Positions 7,018-15,474 of a stretch of DNA of 57,807 nt are shown in pieces (the stretch's first letter is position 1; each line of letters starts with the position of its first letter). The notes below the pieces were generated by a model, which saw only the letters and a program-made list of their open reading frames with translations, searched no databases and had not been told where the DNA came from. Origin of the DNA: Pseudoalteromonas sp. OOF1S-7 (GTDB lineage: Bacteria; Pseudomonadota; Gammaproteobacteria; Enterobacterales; Alteromonadaceae); NCBI RefSeq assembly GCF_022347765.1, contig NZ_JAKRFZ010000026.1:1-57807 (forward strand), read 5' to 3'. Both the position numbers and the translations under genes were made by a program.

Positions 7018-8448
7018 CTAACGACCTTTAAAAAAGTTCGTCGGCTGTGCAATAAACTCAGAAGGCTCATCTTTCACTGTGATGACAAATTCAAACTCTG
7101 TCACCGGTAATGTCAGATCGTACGGATCAATCACCACAGACAGGGGTTGATCGACCGTTGAACCGGCTGCAATTGCAATTTCCTGTTTACCGATAATGGT
7201 AAAGTCTGATAAACCACGAATGCTGATCAGGAAAGTTTGAGGCACCTGCGCCTTATTGATCATCTTCAGCGTGTAGGTATTTTCAACCAACCCTTCTACA
7301 TTGACCCGATAAAGCTGGTTTCTGTCCCGGATGATATCCAGATCGAGTGTTTTTCGCATTGCGACATTGACAGCCAGAGCACCACTTAACACAATCAGAA
7401 TCAGTACGTAGCCGATTAATTTACCCCGTACCGCTTTGGTTTTTTCACTGCCACTTTCCAGGTTGCGCTCGGTTGTGTAGGAAATTAACCCCTTTGGATA
7501 ATTCATTTTATCCATCACGTCATCGCACGCATCAATACAGGCGCCACAATTAATACACTCGTATTGCAGACCATTTCGGATGTCAATGCCAGTTGGGCAA
7601 ACCTGCACACACAACTTACAGTCGATGCAGTCTCCCAGGCCCAGTTCTTTCGGGTTCTGCTTACGACCTCGTGGACCTCGACTTTCACCTCGCTCACTAT
7701 CATAGCTCACCGTGAAAGTATCTTTGTCGAACATCGCAGACTGGAAACGTGAATAAGGACAAATATGCAAGCACATGATCTCCCGCATCCAGCCAGCATT
7801 GCCATAAGTGCACAAAGTGAAGATCACCACACTTAACGCCGCATACCCGGAAGCCGAAAACATCAGCAGGTCGGGGAGTAACGCACGAATAGGTGTGAAA
7901 TAACCCACAAACGAAATGGCCGTATACAGAGAAAACAGCATCCAGCTGGAGTGTTTGGCAGACTTGCGCCAGAACTTATTAAAACTCATTGGTTGCTGAT
8001 CGAGTTTTTTACGCTGATTGGCTGTGCCCTCTAGCTTTTCTTCAAACCAGATGAAGATGAAGGTCCAAACCGTTTGCGGACAGGTATAGCCACACCATAC
8101 CCGACCATAGAAGGTAGTCACCAAAAACAAGGCAAAGGCCGAAATCATCAGAATAAAGGCCAGGATTGTCAAATCCTGTGGCCACAACGTCAATCCAAAA
8201 ATATTGAATTTCTGCTCAAAAATATCAAACAGCACCGCCTGCTCGCCATTAAAGTTAATCCAGGGCAGCAGCATGAAAGCCAGCATACCGATAAAACCGA
8301 TCTGCTTTCGGAGTTTCTGATGTAGTCCGGTGACAGCCCTGACATAAATGCGGTTGCGAGGGTTAAATCTGTCTGGTTGTAAATCGTCGGGTTTATGGAT
8401 TTTGACATCGACGGGAATATTTTTGACCTTAATTTGCTTGTCCATCAC
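7018..8448 (-). CDS. ccoG: Cytochrome c oxidase accessory protein CcoG (FixG/RdxA)
   Basis: 476 aa inner-membrane iron-sulfur protein needed for copper delivery to cbb3-type oxidase. There are several hydrophobic helices (about 50-70, 85-108, 155-205 and 345-365). The GYTCPQTVW motif lies near residue 125. Two ferredoxin-type 4Fe-4S clusters are marked by CIDCKLCVQVCP and CINCGACIDACDD. The C-terminal periplasmic Ig-like domain is typical. The gene stands alone: ccoNOPQ and ccoIS are not in this window, so its oxidase must be encoded elsewhere. I could not see a convincing FNR box upstream. Confidence 0.93.
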   Translation of the reverse strand: MMDKQIKVKNIPVDVKIHKPDDLQPDRFNPRNRIYVRAVTGLHQKLRKQIGFIGMLAFMLLPWINFNGEQAVLFDIFEQKFNIFGLTLWPQDLTILAFILMISAFALFLVTTFYGRVWCGYTCPQTVWTFIFIWFEEKLEGTANQRKKLDQQPMSFNKFWRKSAKHSSWMLFSLYTAISFVGYFTPIRALLPDLLMFSASGYAALSVVIFTLCTYGNAGWMREIMCLHICPYSRFQSAMFDKDTFTVSYDSERGESRGPRGRKQNPKELGLGDCIDCKLCVQVCPTGIDIRNGLQYECINCGACIDACDDVMDKMNYPKGLISYTTERNLESGSEKTKAVRGKLIGYVLILIVLSGALAVNVAMRKTLDLDIIRDRNQLYRVNVEGLVENTYTLKMINKAQVPQTFLISIRGLSDFTIIGKQEIAIAAGSTVDQPLSVVIDPYDLTLPVTEFEFVITVKDEPSEFIAQPTNFFKGR

Positions 8449-8677
8449 AGCTCCTTACGCGCCTGGGACAGGTACTTGCTACAGTGACCTCTATTTATAT
8501 ATGTAGTATATCAATCTGGGTTAGATCTCGCTCATTTTAAAGGGAAAAGCCGACATAAAACAGCATTGCGACCAATCCAGGTAATAAAAAATTCTGAGCG
8601 CTAAACTTGCTTTTAATTCCGTCATTTTATTACACTGGCGACATCTTTTGGCTGTTTAGATCAAAGTAGTTGCAGTT
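8449..8677. other. Intergenic region between ccoG and the 8678 gene
   Basis: 229 bp between divergent genes, AT-rich. It should hold promoters for both strands. I see only half-site similarity to FNR/CRP-type operators (GATCAA near 8659), which I do not call. No small ORF or RNA hairpin stands out. Confidence 0.4.
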
Positions 8678-9034
8678 ATGAAAAAGTATCTGATTTTAGT
8701 GGTGGTGATCCTGGCACTGTTCACCATAGATCATCCAAAGGTCAAAGAGCCACGCGAGCAAATAATCCAGTACGGCGTTGACCTGCTTGGAGACACCAGC
8801 AAAGCTCAGTACAGCCTGGCGGCCAAACTTGCACGCCAGCAGATCAACAAAGAGCTGACATTAACGGAGTCAGAGCAGGATTACATTATGTCCGCCCTGT
8901 CGACCAATGAAAAAATGAAGGTGTTTCACCTGAAGTTTTGCGAAGGTAACGAGCTCAATATGTATTTCTATGGCCCAAAACTGCTGACGGTGTGTGAGAT
9001 CGCGGCCGGCTCGCTGCGTGAGGCGGGACTGTAA
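8678..9034 (+). CDS. Small secreted or membrane-anchored protein, unknown
   Basis: 118 aa, not recognised. Residues 1-17 (MKKYLILVVVILALFTI) form a signal peptide or anchor. The remainder is mixed helical with two cysteines in the last third (KFCEGNE and LTVCEIA) that could form a periplasmic disulfide. The stop overlaps the start of the next gene (TAATG at 9032-9036), so the two are translationally coupled. Confidence 0.65.
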   Translation: MKKYLILVVVILALFTIDHPKVKEPREQIIQYGVDLLGDTSKAQYSLAAKLARQQINKELTLTESEQDYIMSALSTNEKMKVFHLKFCEGNELNMYFYGPKLLTVCEIAAGSLREAGL

Positions 9035-9237
9035 TGGACTTTTCACACCTGAACAAAGCCAGCGCCAAATCTTTTAACGAACAAAAGGCATTGCTCAAGA
9101 AGCTGAGTAAAGGCCAGACGGTGTTATGTAAGCACTGTAACCAGCCTGTTCAGCTTGATCTGAAGGTCGCTGAGGGTACCAAGGGCAGTGCACATTGCGT
9201 AAAAGGCTGCACCCACATTGCACTTGATTTGATGTAA
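9034..9237 (+). CDS. Small zinc-ribbon-like protein, unknown
   Basis: 67 aa. A Lys-rich N-terminal helix is followed by a putative Cys4 metal site: C32 and C35 in CKHC, then C55 and C59 in HCVKGCTH, with nearby histidines as alternative ligands. This looks like a minimal zinc ribbon, perhaps nucleic acid or protein binding. No family recognised. Coupled to the gene before it by a one-base overlap. It converges with the gene at 9243, leaving five bases between stops and no terminator. Confidence 0.65.
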   Translation: MDFSHLNKASAKSFNEQKALLKKLSKGQTVLCKHCNQPVQLDLKVAEGTKGSAHCVKGCTHIALDLM

Positions 9238-9242
9238 CTGAG

Positions 9243-9818
9243 TTACTCGTTGTAGAGGCCGCTCGCCAGGGCGACCTGCTCTATCAAGGCGGCATACCCT
9301 TGTGCAAAGTCATTGGCTAACGCCAACTGCTCAGCACAAAACGCCGCCATATCCTGCCCCGATTGCTGACAATATAGGGTAACCTGCTGCTCTTGCAGGC
9401 TGAAAAAGGCCAACTGCTCGGTCGCCATTTGCAGCGCCTGAAGCAACTCTTGCGGCACGCCAGGGGTGCTCACCAGGCGCTCATAATAATGTTGGCTGGC
9501 CAGTAAAAACCCCTGACTCCACTGCTGCTTGTCAGCCCAGGCAGAACTCGCCTGCACAGGCAGGGAGAATTGATCAGAGAAAACCTGCTCGCTGATATGA
9601 TGATGGAGCGCCAAAAAGGCAAACACCGTGTGCTCTTCAAGCGCCTCATCATTCAGACTGAGTTCACTCAGCCATTGTTCTGGCTCAATGCCATCCGGGC
9701 TACAGATGAGTGCAAACAGGTAGCCTTCCACACCATGTAAGCTCAAAGCCCCGGGTCGTTTTGCCAGGTAGTCAGTCAGCGCTTGCTGATGCTGCGTTTC
9801 GTAATTAAAGCTCATCAT
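9243..9818 (-). CDS. YecA/UPF0149-type protein
   Basis: 191 aa, cytoplasmic and helical. The N-terminal SLHGVEGYLFALICSPDGIEPEQWLS pattern is that of the YecA/YgfB (UPF0149) family, whose members are all-helical and mostly uncharacterised. The C-terminal SEC-C metal-binding tail found in some YecA proteins is absent. It begins 3 bp after the gspN stop on the same strand, so it probably rides on the end of the type II secretion transcript. Start at 9818 or the next codon, 9815. Confidence 0.75.
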   Translation of the reverse strand: MMSFNYETQHQQALTDYLAKRPGALSLHGVEGYLFALICSPDGIEPEQWLSELSLNDEALEEHTVFAFLALHHHISEQVFSDQFSLPVQASSAWADKQQWSQGFLLASQHYYERLVSTPGVPQELLQALQMATEQLAFFSLQEQQVTLYCQQSGQDMAAFCAEQLALANDFAQGYAALIEQVALASGLYNE

Positions 9819-9821
9819 AAC

Positions 9822-10580
9822 TTATAAATTGACCGGATAACGCCCTTCACTATCCGGGCGTCCCAAGAATTTAACCGCATCGTGCACTTCTTTTGGCAAG
9901 GAGGCCTCTGGTTTGATATTGCCCGCAACGCGGAACTGCATATTGGCCGCCAAAGTCGCATCGGCATGCAGTCCTAGTCGGTTTTCCGGGTCGACGGTCA
10001 CGGCGATATCGCCGGATTTACAACTCAATGTGCCACTCATATCACCGATACTAAACCAGCCAGTGAGGCCTTTAATGTCAATATTAGGGCTGCTGATCTC
10101 ACCTGTCAGTGCTTCGCAATATGGCTGTCCAGTGTGATACTCATCAATGCTGAGGATCACCCGGCCTTTGGCATCCACAGGTAACGGCAGGGTAACCTGC
10201 TGCATTGCCTGTTCAACACTAAAACGCAGTACAGCACCGTCCAGCATGGCCGTCTGATCCAGCAACGACACAGAAAAATTGCTGTTCCCGGAGATTTCGT
10301 CAAGTGCTCTGGGAGAACCAAAACGCACTTTACCCTGTAACTGGCCGGTCAGAAGTCCCCAGCCACTCAGCTGCCAGGTCACATCATTCAGTTGGACATT
10401 TTCGTAACGAACCTCACTGATCCGTCCTTCCCACACAGACCCTGACACAGCACCAACGGCCAGCGCCCTGGGCAGAGAGCTCTGTGATAACTGCAAAACG
10501 ATGCTCGCTGGCATGCTAATGGCTGTAAATACACCAAAGGCCAGTAAAAAAACCAGCACTAAACTGATGATCTTCTTCAT
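9822..10580 (-). CDS. gspN: Type II secretion protein GspN
   Basis: 252 aa. One N-terminal membrane helix (about 5-25) precedes a periplasmic domain rich in beta strands. GspN is the last and least understood member of the operon in Vibrio, Aeromonas and Alteromonadales; it is dispensable in some species and may help secretin assembly. Position immediately after gspM (2-bp gap) and the repeated GxW/xSG beta pattern (ARNDVTWQLSGWGLLTG-like region) support the call. Confidence 0.85.
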   Translation of the reverse strand: MKKIISLVLVFLLAFGVFTAISMPASIVLQLSQSSLPRALAVGAVSGSVWEGRISEVRYENVQLNDVTWQLSGWGLLTGQLQGKVRFGSPRALDEISGNSNFSVSLLDQTAMLDGAVLRFSVEQAMQQVTLPLPVDAKGRVILSIDEYHTGQPYCEALTGEISSPNIDIKGLTGWFSIGDMSGTLSCKSGDIAVTVDPENRLGLHADATLAANMQFRVAGNIKPEASLPKEVHDAVKFLGRPDSEGRYPVNL

Positions 10581-10582
10581 AC

Positions 10583-11059
10583 TTAATTCTCTAATACCAG
10601 GCGACTAACCCGAACATATCCAGGGGCATCTTCCTTCCCCAGATCCAGATTAGCCACTTTAACACCATGCTGATTGGTCAGCTCGTCCAGCCAGGCAATC
10701 AACTGGTTAAACTCCACGTTGTCGATATTCACACGCAATGAATTGTCGCTTGGTTGCATTTTGCTGATGGCAATTTTATATTGACCACGTGTGCGGTTAA
10801 CCAGTTGAGTCAGGTTAACATTAGCCGCAGAAGCACGACCCGCCCCCTGGCTCTTTAATTGAGTCACACTTTTGCCTACCCAGGACACCAGCGCTCGTTG
10901 TTTGTCGACTTCTTTTTCAGCTTTCTCTACTGCGCTATTCAGGGGTCGGATCACACCCATCACTAACACAAAGATACAAAATACCACGCCCGCAATGATC
11001 AGCAGCTTTTGCTCCTGTTCTTTCAGAGATTGCCAATAATTGATCACTTGCTGTTTCAT
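10583..11059 (-). CDS. gspM: Type II secretion inner-membrane protein GspM
   Basis: 158 aa. A short cytoplasmic N-terminus, a membrane helix at about 18-37 (LLIIAGVVFCIFVLVMGVIR), a coiled-coil segment and a periplasmic ferredoxin-like domain. GspM pairs with GspL to anchor the GspE ATPase to the inner-membrane platform. The start overlaps the end of gspL by 4 bp. Confidence 0.93.
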   Translation of the reverse strand: MKQQVINYWQSLKEQEQKLLIIAGVVFCIFVLVMGVIRPLNSAVEKAEKEVDKQRALVSWVGKSVTQLKSQGAGRASAANVNLTQLVNRTRGQYKIAISKMQPSDNSLRVNIDNVEFNQLIAWLDELTNQHGVKVANLDLGKEDAPGYVRVSRLVLEN

Positions 11060-12264
11060 GCTGCACCTCGAATGCGGATCTCTCCGATCACGTAGTCGCC
11101 ATCATTGTTGAGTGCACCTTGCTGCACTGTCATACCGCGCTGCTCAAGAATACTCTTCACCTGACCGAATACCTGGAAGCCATTTGCTTTAGCGCGGATC
11201 CGCAACTCATTACGGCGTTGATCATAACGCAGTGTTTCCGGTTCAAAGTCCTCCACCTCGTCGAACACAGTCACAAAGTGATTGGTCAACTCTAAAAACC
11301 CGCCTTGCTGCTCACCCGATAAACTGTTCAACTCATTCTGGATCTGCTTTTTCAGCAGATGTGGACGCACCACTTTATTCGGAAAAGCGTTTTTATAACT
11401 GGCAATCGCCTGAGCACTAAGCTCCTCCGCCTGACTTTGCAATAAGATCAGTTGTGTAGATTTGACCGCGATAAAACACACTAAAGCCACTGATGCGGCA
11501 ATTAAACCACTTTGCCAGTCACGCCACCACTGGGGCTGTTTTTTCTTAGCAGCAAATTTACCCTGACGTAAATTGAAGCTTTGCTGCTCTAACTGTTTAG
11601 CAAACAGTGCCAAGGGTAAGTCATATTCGCTTTCCATGGCTTCCAGTGTTTTGGTCGACCCGAGGGCTTCGCCGGGACTGTAATGTTGCACACGCTCAGC
11701 AGATAACAAGCTCAAGTAGCCCACCAACCAGTCTGGCTCAACGCCACTCACCTGCCAATCAGCCGTACGGAACAACCACTGGGTGCCCAGCTCTATGGCA
11801 CTGATGGTATCTTCCGCTGGCGCTGGCAACAATAACGCATCTGGCAACAAGCGTTGAACACTGATATCAAAATCATCAAACAACGCCATCCATGCCGTTA
11901 ACCAGGCTTTATCACACAGCGCAACATCTATGGTGTGCTGTTCGTCACGTTGTCCCGCTTTACCAACCGCAATAAACGCCTTATCAATGTCGCAGGCAAT
12001 CTGCTCTTCCAGCATAAACGGCAGAGCCTGTTCCAGCTTACGATTCCACTTTGCGGGTAAATCAATCGTTTTTAACTGCACACTAGAGGCAGGCAACAAC
12101 ACGGCAACCGAGCGGCTTTGTGATTTTTCACTGAGCTCACCGAGCAGCCCGGCATGCTCCAGCTCCCCGCTGGCAATGATCTGCGCGTCTTGCGCCGACC
12201 AGACTAACCAGTGAACCGGCTCTTGTTGTGAGTGACCCACACGGATCATCAATTTTTCTGACAC
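11056..12264 (-). CDS. gspL: Type II secretion protein GspL
   Basis: 402 aa with a GTG start; its G lies inside the gspK stop (TAGTG), and TTGGAGGCG upstream is a strong ribosome site. The large cytoplasmic domain (about 1-245) has the actin-like fold that binds GspE. A membrane helix lies at about 253-275 (LIAASVALVCFIAV) and a periplasmic ferredoxin-like domain follows. With GspM it couples ATP hydrolysis to pseudopilus assembly. Confidence 0.94.
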   Translation of the reverse strand: MSEKLMIRVGHSQQEPVHWLVWSAQDAQIIASGELEHAGLLGELSEKSQSRSVAVLLPASSVQLKTIDLPAKWNRKLEQALPFMLEEQIACDIDKAFIAVGKAGQRDEQHTIDVALCDKAWLTAWMALFDDFDISVQRLLPDALLLPAPAEDTISAIELGTQWLFRTADWQVSGVEPDWLVGYLSLLSAERVQHYSPGEALGSTKTLEAMESEYDLPLALFAKQLEQQSFNLRQGKFAAKKKQPQWWRDWQSGLIAASVALVCFIAVKSTQLILLQSQAEELSAQAIASYKNAFPNKVVRPHLLKKQIQNELNSLSGEQQGGFLELTNHFVTVFDEVEDFEPETLRYDQRRNELRIRAKANGFQVFGQVKSILEQRGMTVQQGALNNDGDYVIGEIRIRGAA

Positions 12265-13244
12265 TAAACGCCTCCAAATTTACGCGCTAGGATGCTCGCC
12301 CGACCATCTTTTATTTCGATTATTGAGGTCAGGCGAAACAAACGCTCATCGAACTGAGCCTTTGCTCGTAACTTAAAATAATTGCTTGAAATAGTAAAAA
12401 TTTTATCGTTCTTTTGCTTGTCTGAAGCGCCCTGATTTGCCGCTTCTGTATAAAATTCCTGAATTGAGTCAAAGCCTTTTTCCGGGCGAGCCGAAATAAT
12501 CGCCTCCGCACCAGACTGACTGAGTCCCTCCATCAAAGCGCTTAATAACAAAGCCTGCTCAGGCTTAATGGTATTGACATTGATGGCCAGCTCAGTACTA
12601 CCCGGGATAACACACACATATGGCAAAAGTTTTTCCATTACCAGCGGGTTAAACCCTTTGATGACTCTCAGCTCACTGACCGACGCAAACAAGTTATTCG
12701 CTGTCAGATATGGGGTTCGGAGCGACATATATTCATCTTCTTCAGCACCAGATCGAAAGGTGATACTGTCATCGTCCAGCCAGTCATACACGCTGTCAGC
12801 CATAGCCTCTTCGCTTTCTTCACTGGGCAAGTCTTCGATGTTCTTTAACAACTCAAGCAATGCTTTATGTGCCGGGTTCGTTTCATTCCGGGCACCTGTT
12901 TTACCCTGCGCTTTAGCCCGCAATGCGTTGAGGTTTAAACATGCCTGCAAATCCGTAACCTGACCGCTCAGTGTGCCATGATCTACCGGATATGGCACTT
13001 CTTCCAGTGCCCAGGGCTGGCCAAGGTGAACTTTATCTGGGTCGTCTTTACGGCTATCGAGCAACACCTTTTTTACCAACTCTTCCGCCCCATAGCTGTA
13101 CCACTTGGCTTGTTGATGGGTCTGCAGGTTCGTCGCTTTTTGCACCTGTACCATCAGACTCATGGTCATTTCTGTTGCGATAGTCGCAGCCAACGCCACG
13201 ATAAACAAAACAATGACTAACGCTGCACCACGTTGAGATTTCAC
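12264..13244 (-). CDS. gspK: Minor pseudopilin GspK
   Basis: 326 aa from a GTG at 13244, chosen because AAAGGAGGGG lies six bases upstream and the resulting VKSQRG-AALVIVLF is a normal short GspK prepilin leader. An ATG further upstream (13319) would sit deep inside gspJ. GspK caps the pseudopilus tip with GspI and GspJ. It lacks Glu at mature position 5, as is typical of GspK. The large alpha domain is present. The gspJ stop lies one base before the start. Confidence 0.93.
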   Translation of the reverse strand: MKSQRGAALVIVLFIVALAATIATEMTMSLMVQVQKATNLQTHQQAKWYSYGAEELVKKVLLDSRKDDPDKVHLGQPWALEEVPYPVDHGTLSGQVTDLQACLNLNALRAKAQGKTGARNETNPAHKALLELLKNIEDLPSEESEEAMADSVYDWLDDDSITFRSGAEEDEYMSLRTPYLTANNLFASVSELRVIKGFNPLVMEKLLPYVCVIPGSTELAINVNTIKPEQALLLSALMEGLSQSGAEAIISARPEKGFDSIQEFYTEAANQGASDKQKNDKIFTISSNYFKLRAKAQFDERLFRLTSIIEIKDGRASILARKFGGV

Positions 13245-13245
13245 G

Positions 13246-13956
13246 CTAGCCCCTCCTTTGTCCATCATCGTTATCCTGATCGGTGTTGTTATTGCCATTG
13301 CCATTGCGATTGTCGTCATCGCTGTTGGCCTGTTTTACTTTGCCATCGCCCGGAGTCAAAAATATACGCCGGATGGGATCAGCTTCTTTTTGTTGTACCG
13401 TAACAGCCACTGCCAGAGGCAAGGCTTTAATGTCCCAACTATTTTGCCATTTCTGCTTATCGTCCAGAAATTCAAACTTGAGCTCTTCAACATTTTCCAG
13501 GATCACCTGGCTGCGAGGCTCAGTGCCATCCAGCTGGTCAATATAAATTCGGTAAATGCGCTCCAGGTTGTCATCCACCACCCGGTAGCCGACAGCCTGT
13601 AATTCAGAGCGAGGTAACAGACTGATCGGATTCGTCCAGCCATCGCGAACAAACGCAATACCGTCATACTGGCTACTGAGGTTGTAACGACCATGGATAA
13701 CATAAGTCGGGCTAAAGTCACCCGCCTCATTACGCACTTCCCGCTTGGTCATCTGGTTGAAATCCTGATCCATCAGACGAAACATGGTTTGTAATGATTC
13801 CAGCTCAGCAATCGTTTCCTCAGAAGCCTCCTTGGCCCTGAGTGTGGTATCCAGGATCTGGTGTGTCGCGGTCACCACCATAGCCAGAATAGCCAGTGCC
13901 AGCAACACTTCAATCAGGGTAAAGCCGCCCTGCCGGGAGGAGATATGCACGCGCAT
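13246..13956 (-). CDS. gspJ: Minor pseudopilin GspJ
   Basis: 236 aa. The prepilin leader MRVHISSRQG is followed by FTLIEVLLALAILAM, with Glu5 and the cleavage Gly present. It forms the pseudopilus tip with GspI and GspK. The C-terminus is unusual: about 25 residues of Asn/Asp/Gly-rich low complexity (for example NRNGNGNNNTDQDNDDGQ), encoded by short tandem GGCAAT-like units at about 13255-13330. The start overlaps the gspI stop by one base. Confidence 0.93.
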   Translation of the reverse strand: MRVHISSRQGGFTLIEVLLALAILAMVVTATHQILDTTLRAKEASEETIAELESLQTMFRLMDQDFNQMTKREVRNEAGDFSPTYVIHGRYNLSSQYDGIAFVRDGWTNPISLLPRSELQAVGYRVVDDNLERIYRIYIDQLDGTEPRSQVILENVEELKFEFLDDKQKWQNSWDIKALPLAVAVTVQQKEADPIRRIFLTPGDGKVKQANSDDDNRNGNGNNNTDQDNDDGQRRG

Positions 13957-14351
13957 TATCGCTTCCCTTTTTTGTAGATAAAGGTGGTCAGGTCGTACAC
14001 TGAGTGTTCACGCTTCTCATCGGAAAACACTTCTATCGTCACCTTCACAAAAGTGGGATCAGCCGTAGCCAGGGTTGACTGGGACCAGTACCAGGTAACG
14101 CCCCCCATCTCCTCGTCTCCCTTTAAGCCATTTCTAACGGCGCCTTCTTTGGCACCGGCACGCATCATGACGAGACGGTTTTCTGCCACCCAGGATGCAT
14201 AAGCTTGCTGCTCCAGGGTGCTAATATGGTTGATGTGTTCACCAGTTGCCTGCATCGCGGCAATGCCCGCCACGGCACAGATACTGAGCGCCACCATCAC
14301 TTCTAAGAGCGTAAAGCCAGCTTGTTTTGTCCGTGTAATCAGACCATTCAT
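13956..14351 (-). CDS. gspI: Minor pseudopilin GspI
   Basis: 131 aa. The leader MNGLITRTKQAG precedes FTLLEVMVALSICAVAG, a normal class III signal with Glu5, for cleavage by a prepilin peptidase (PilD/GspO) not encoded here. It nucleates the pseudopilus tip with GspJ and GspK. It overlaps gspH by 4 bp and gspJ by 1 bp. Confidence 0.94.
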   Translation of the reverse strand: MNGLITRTKQAGFTLLEVMVALSICAVAGIAAMQATGEHINHISTLEQQAYASWVAENRLVMMRAGAKEGAVRNGLKGDEEMGGVTWYWSQSTLATADPTFVKVTIEVFSDEKREHSVYDLTTFIYKKGKR

Positions 14352-14971
14352 GAATCTTCCGGCTCCTTGCGTAAATTCACCGGTGCCATAAACTCGCCTT
14401 CAATAAAATACACCGGCTCGCTCTGTTCCTCGAGTTCAAGGCTGAGCTGAAACGCGCTGACTTCACCTGATGACAGCAGCAAAACCTGAGGAATTTTTAG
14501 TTTTTTTAGCTCCAGCAGACTCTCTTCGTCACCGCTGCCCATTAGCTCTCGCCAGTTTGCCTGCTCCAGCATATTGTCCTGTGCCCAGGCTAAATCTTCT
14601 GTGCTGAGTTCTATTTTGTACTCATCAGTGTACTCAACCGCCTCATAGAGCTCTTCGGCATCAAATGTCGCCCACTTCTCACCATCAAAAACCAAGAATT
14701 CGAGCTTCTTCTTATCCAGATGAAAGCCCAGTTCTATTTGGTTGAGAATAGCGAACTCAGAGGCCATATTGATCACACTGTGCAGTCGGAGTGCTTCACG
14801 TTCCAGTTCTTCTTCCATATCGTCAGAGAGTGTATATGTAACCAGGTTGACAGAAAAGCCAATGATCACCAGCACCATCAGGATTTCGATAAGGCTGAAT
14901 CCGGCCTGACGACCGGATTTAGGTAGGTGCGCCTGATGCACACCCGACTGAACGTCTACTGCTGTGTGCAT
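14348..14971 (-). CDS. gspH: Minor pseudopilin GspH
   Basis: 207 aa. A somewhat long leader (about 25 residues, ending SGRQAG) precedes FSLIEILMVLVIIGF. GspH joins the tip complex to the major pseudopilin. The globular domain is acidic. The start lies 5 bp after the gspG stop; a later start within the leader is possible but no better codon is visible. Confidence 0.93.
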   Translation of the reverse strand: MHTAVDVQSGVHQAHLPKSGRQAGFSLIEILMVLVIIGFSVNLVTYTLSDDMEEELEREALRLHSVINMASEFAILNQIELGFHLDKKKLEFLVFDGEKWATFDAEELYEAVEYTDEYKIELSTEDLAWAQDNMLEQANWRELMGSGDEESLLELKKLKIPQVLLLSSGEVSAFQLSLELEEQSEPVYFIEGEFMAPVNLRKEPEDS

Positions 14972-14976
14972 AAGAA

Positions 14977-15402
14977 TTAACGGTCTTCTTCGCTGTCCCA
15001 GTTACCCAGGTCATCTTCAGTACCCACTTCGCCGTCAGGACCCATAGAGAAGATGTCGATTTTACCCATTTCACCTGGGCTCACCAGCTGGTACGGATTG
15101 CCCCAAGGATCTTCAGGTAGCTTTGAAATAAAGCCGCCTTCCGGGAAGCGCTTAGGCACAGGATCTATGGTGGTTTGTGTTACCAAAGCTTCCAGGCCTT
15201 GCTCTGTGGTTGGGTACTTTTTGTTTTTAAGCTTGTACATTTTCATTGCGTCTTCAATCTGACGAATGTCCAGCATCGCTTTTTCTTTTGCTGCTTCTTC
15301 TTGTTGACCCATAATGTTGGGTGCCACGATAGACATGATCATACCGATGATCACCAGAACCACCATTACTTCTAATAATGAAAAGCCGGATTGTTTATTC
15401 AC
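14977..15402 (-). CDS. gspG: Major pseudopilin GspG
   Basis: 141 aa from a GTG at 15402 with GAGGT seven to eight bases upstream, giving the short leader VNKQSG before FSLLEVMVVLVIIGM. An ATG at 15465 would give an implausible 27-residue leader. It is the main subunit of the pseudopilus piston. The C-terminal DPWGNPYQLV and the Asp-rich GPDGEVGTEDD region form the calcium-binding loop known in GspG. Confidence 0.96.
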   Translation of the reverse strand: MNKQSGFSLLEVMVVLVIIGMIMSIVAPNIMGQQEEAAKEKAMLDIRQIEDAMKMYKLKNKKYPTTEQGLEALVTQTTIDPVPKRFPEGGFISKLPEDPWGNPYQLVSPGEMGKIDIFSMGPDGEVGTEDDLGNWDSEEDR

Positions 15403-15474
15403 GTTGATTACCTCAATGCTATTCGCGTGCGGCGTCGGGCCAACACGCTGATGTTGTATATGCAATTAATTTGA

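Noticed and set aside
7018..8448. ccoG as evidence for a local cbb3 oxidase operon
   Set aside because: No ccoNOPQ, ccoI or ccoS gene is present in the window; the oxidase genes at 52-56 kb are of caa3 type.
8655..8670. Possible FNR/CRP-type site upstream of 8678
   Set aside because: Only one half-site (GATCAA) matches; the other half has too many mismatches.
13245..13319. ATG start for gspK inside gspJ
   Set aside because: It would place 25 Thr/Ile/Met-rich residues, a frame-shifted reading of the gspJ repeat, before the prepilin leader; the GTG at 13244 has a near-perfect ribosome site.
13258..13602. Hydrophobic plus-strand ORF (ILIGVVIAIAIAIVVIAVGLF-like)
   Set aside because: It is the reverse-strand translation of the gspJ Asn/Asp repeat; the hydrophobic look is a codon artefact.
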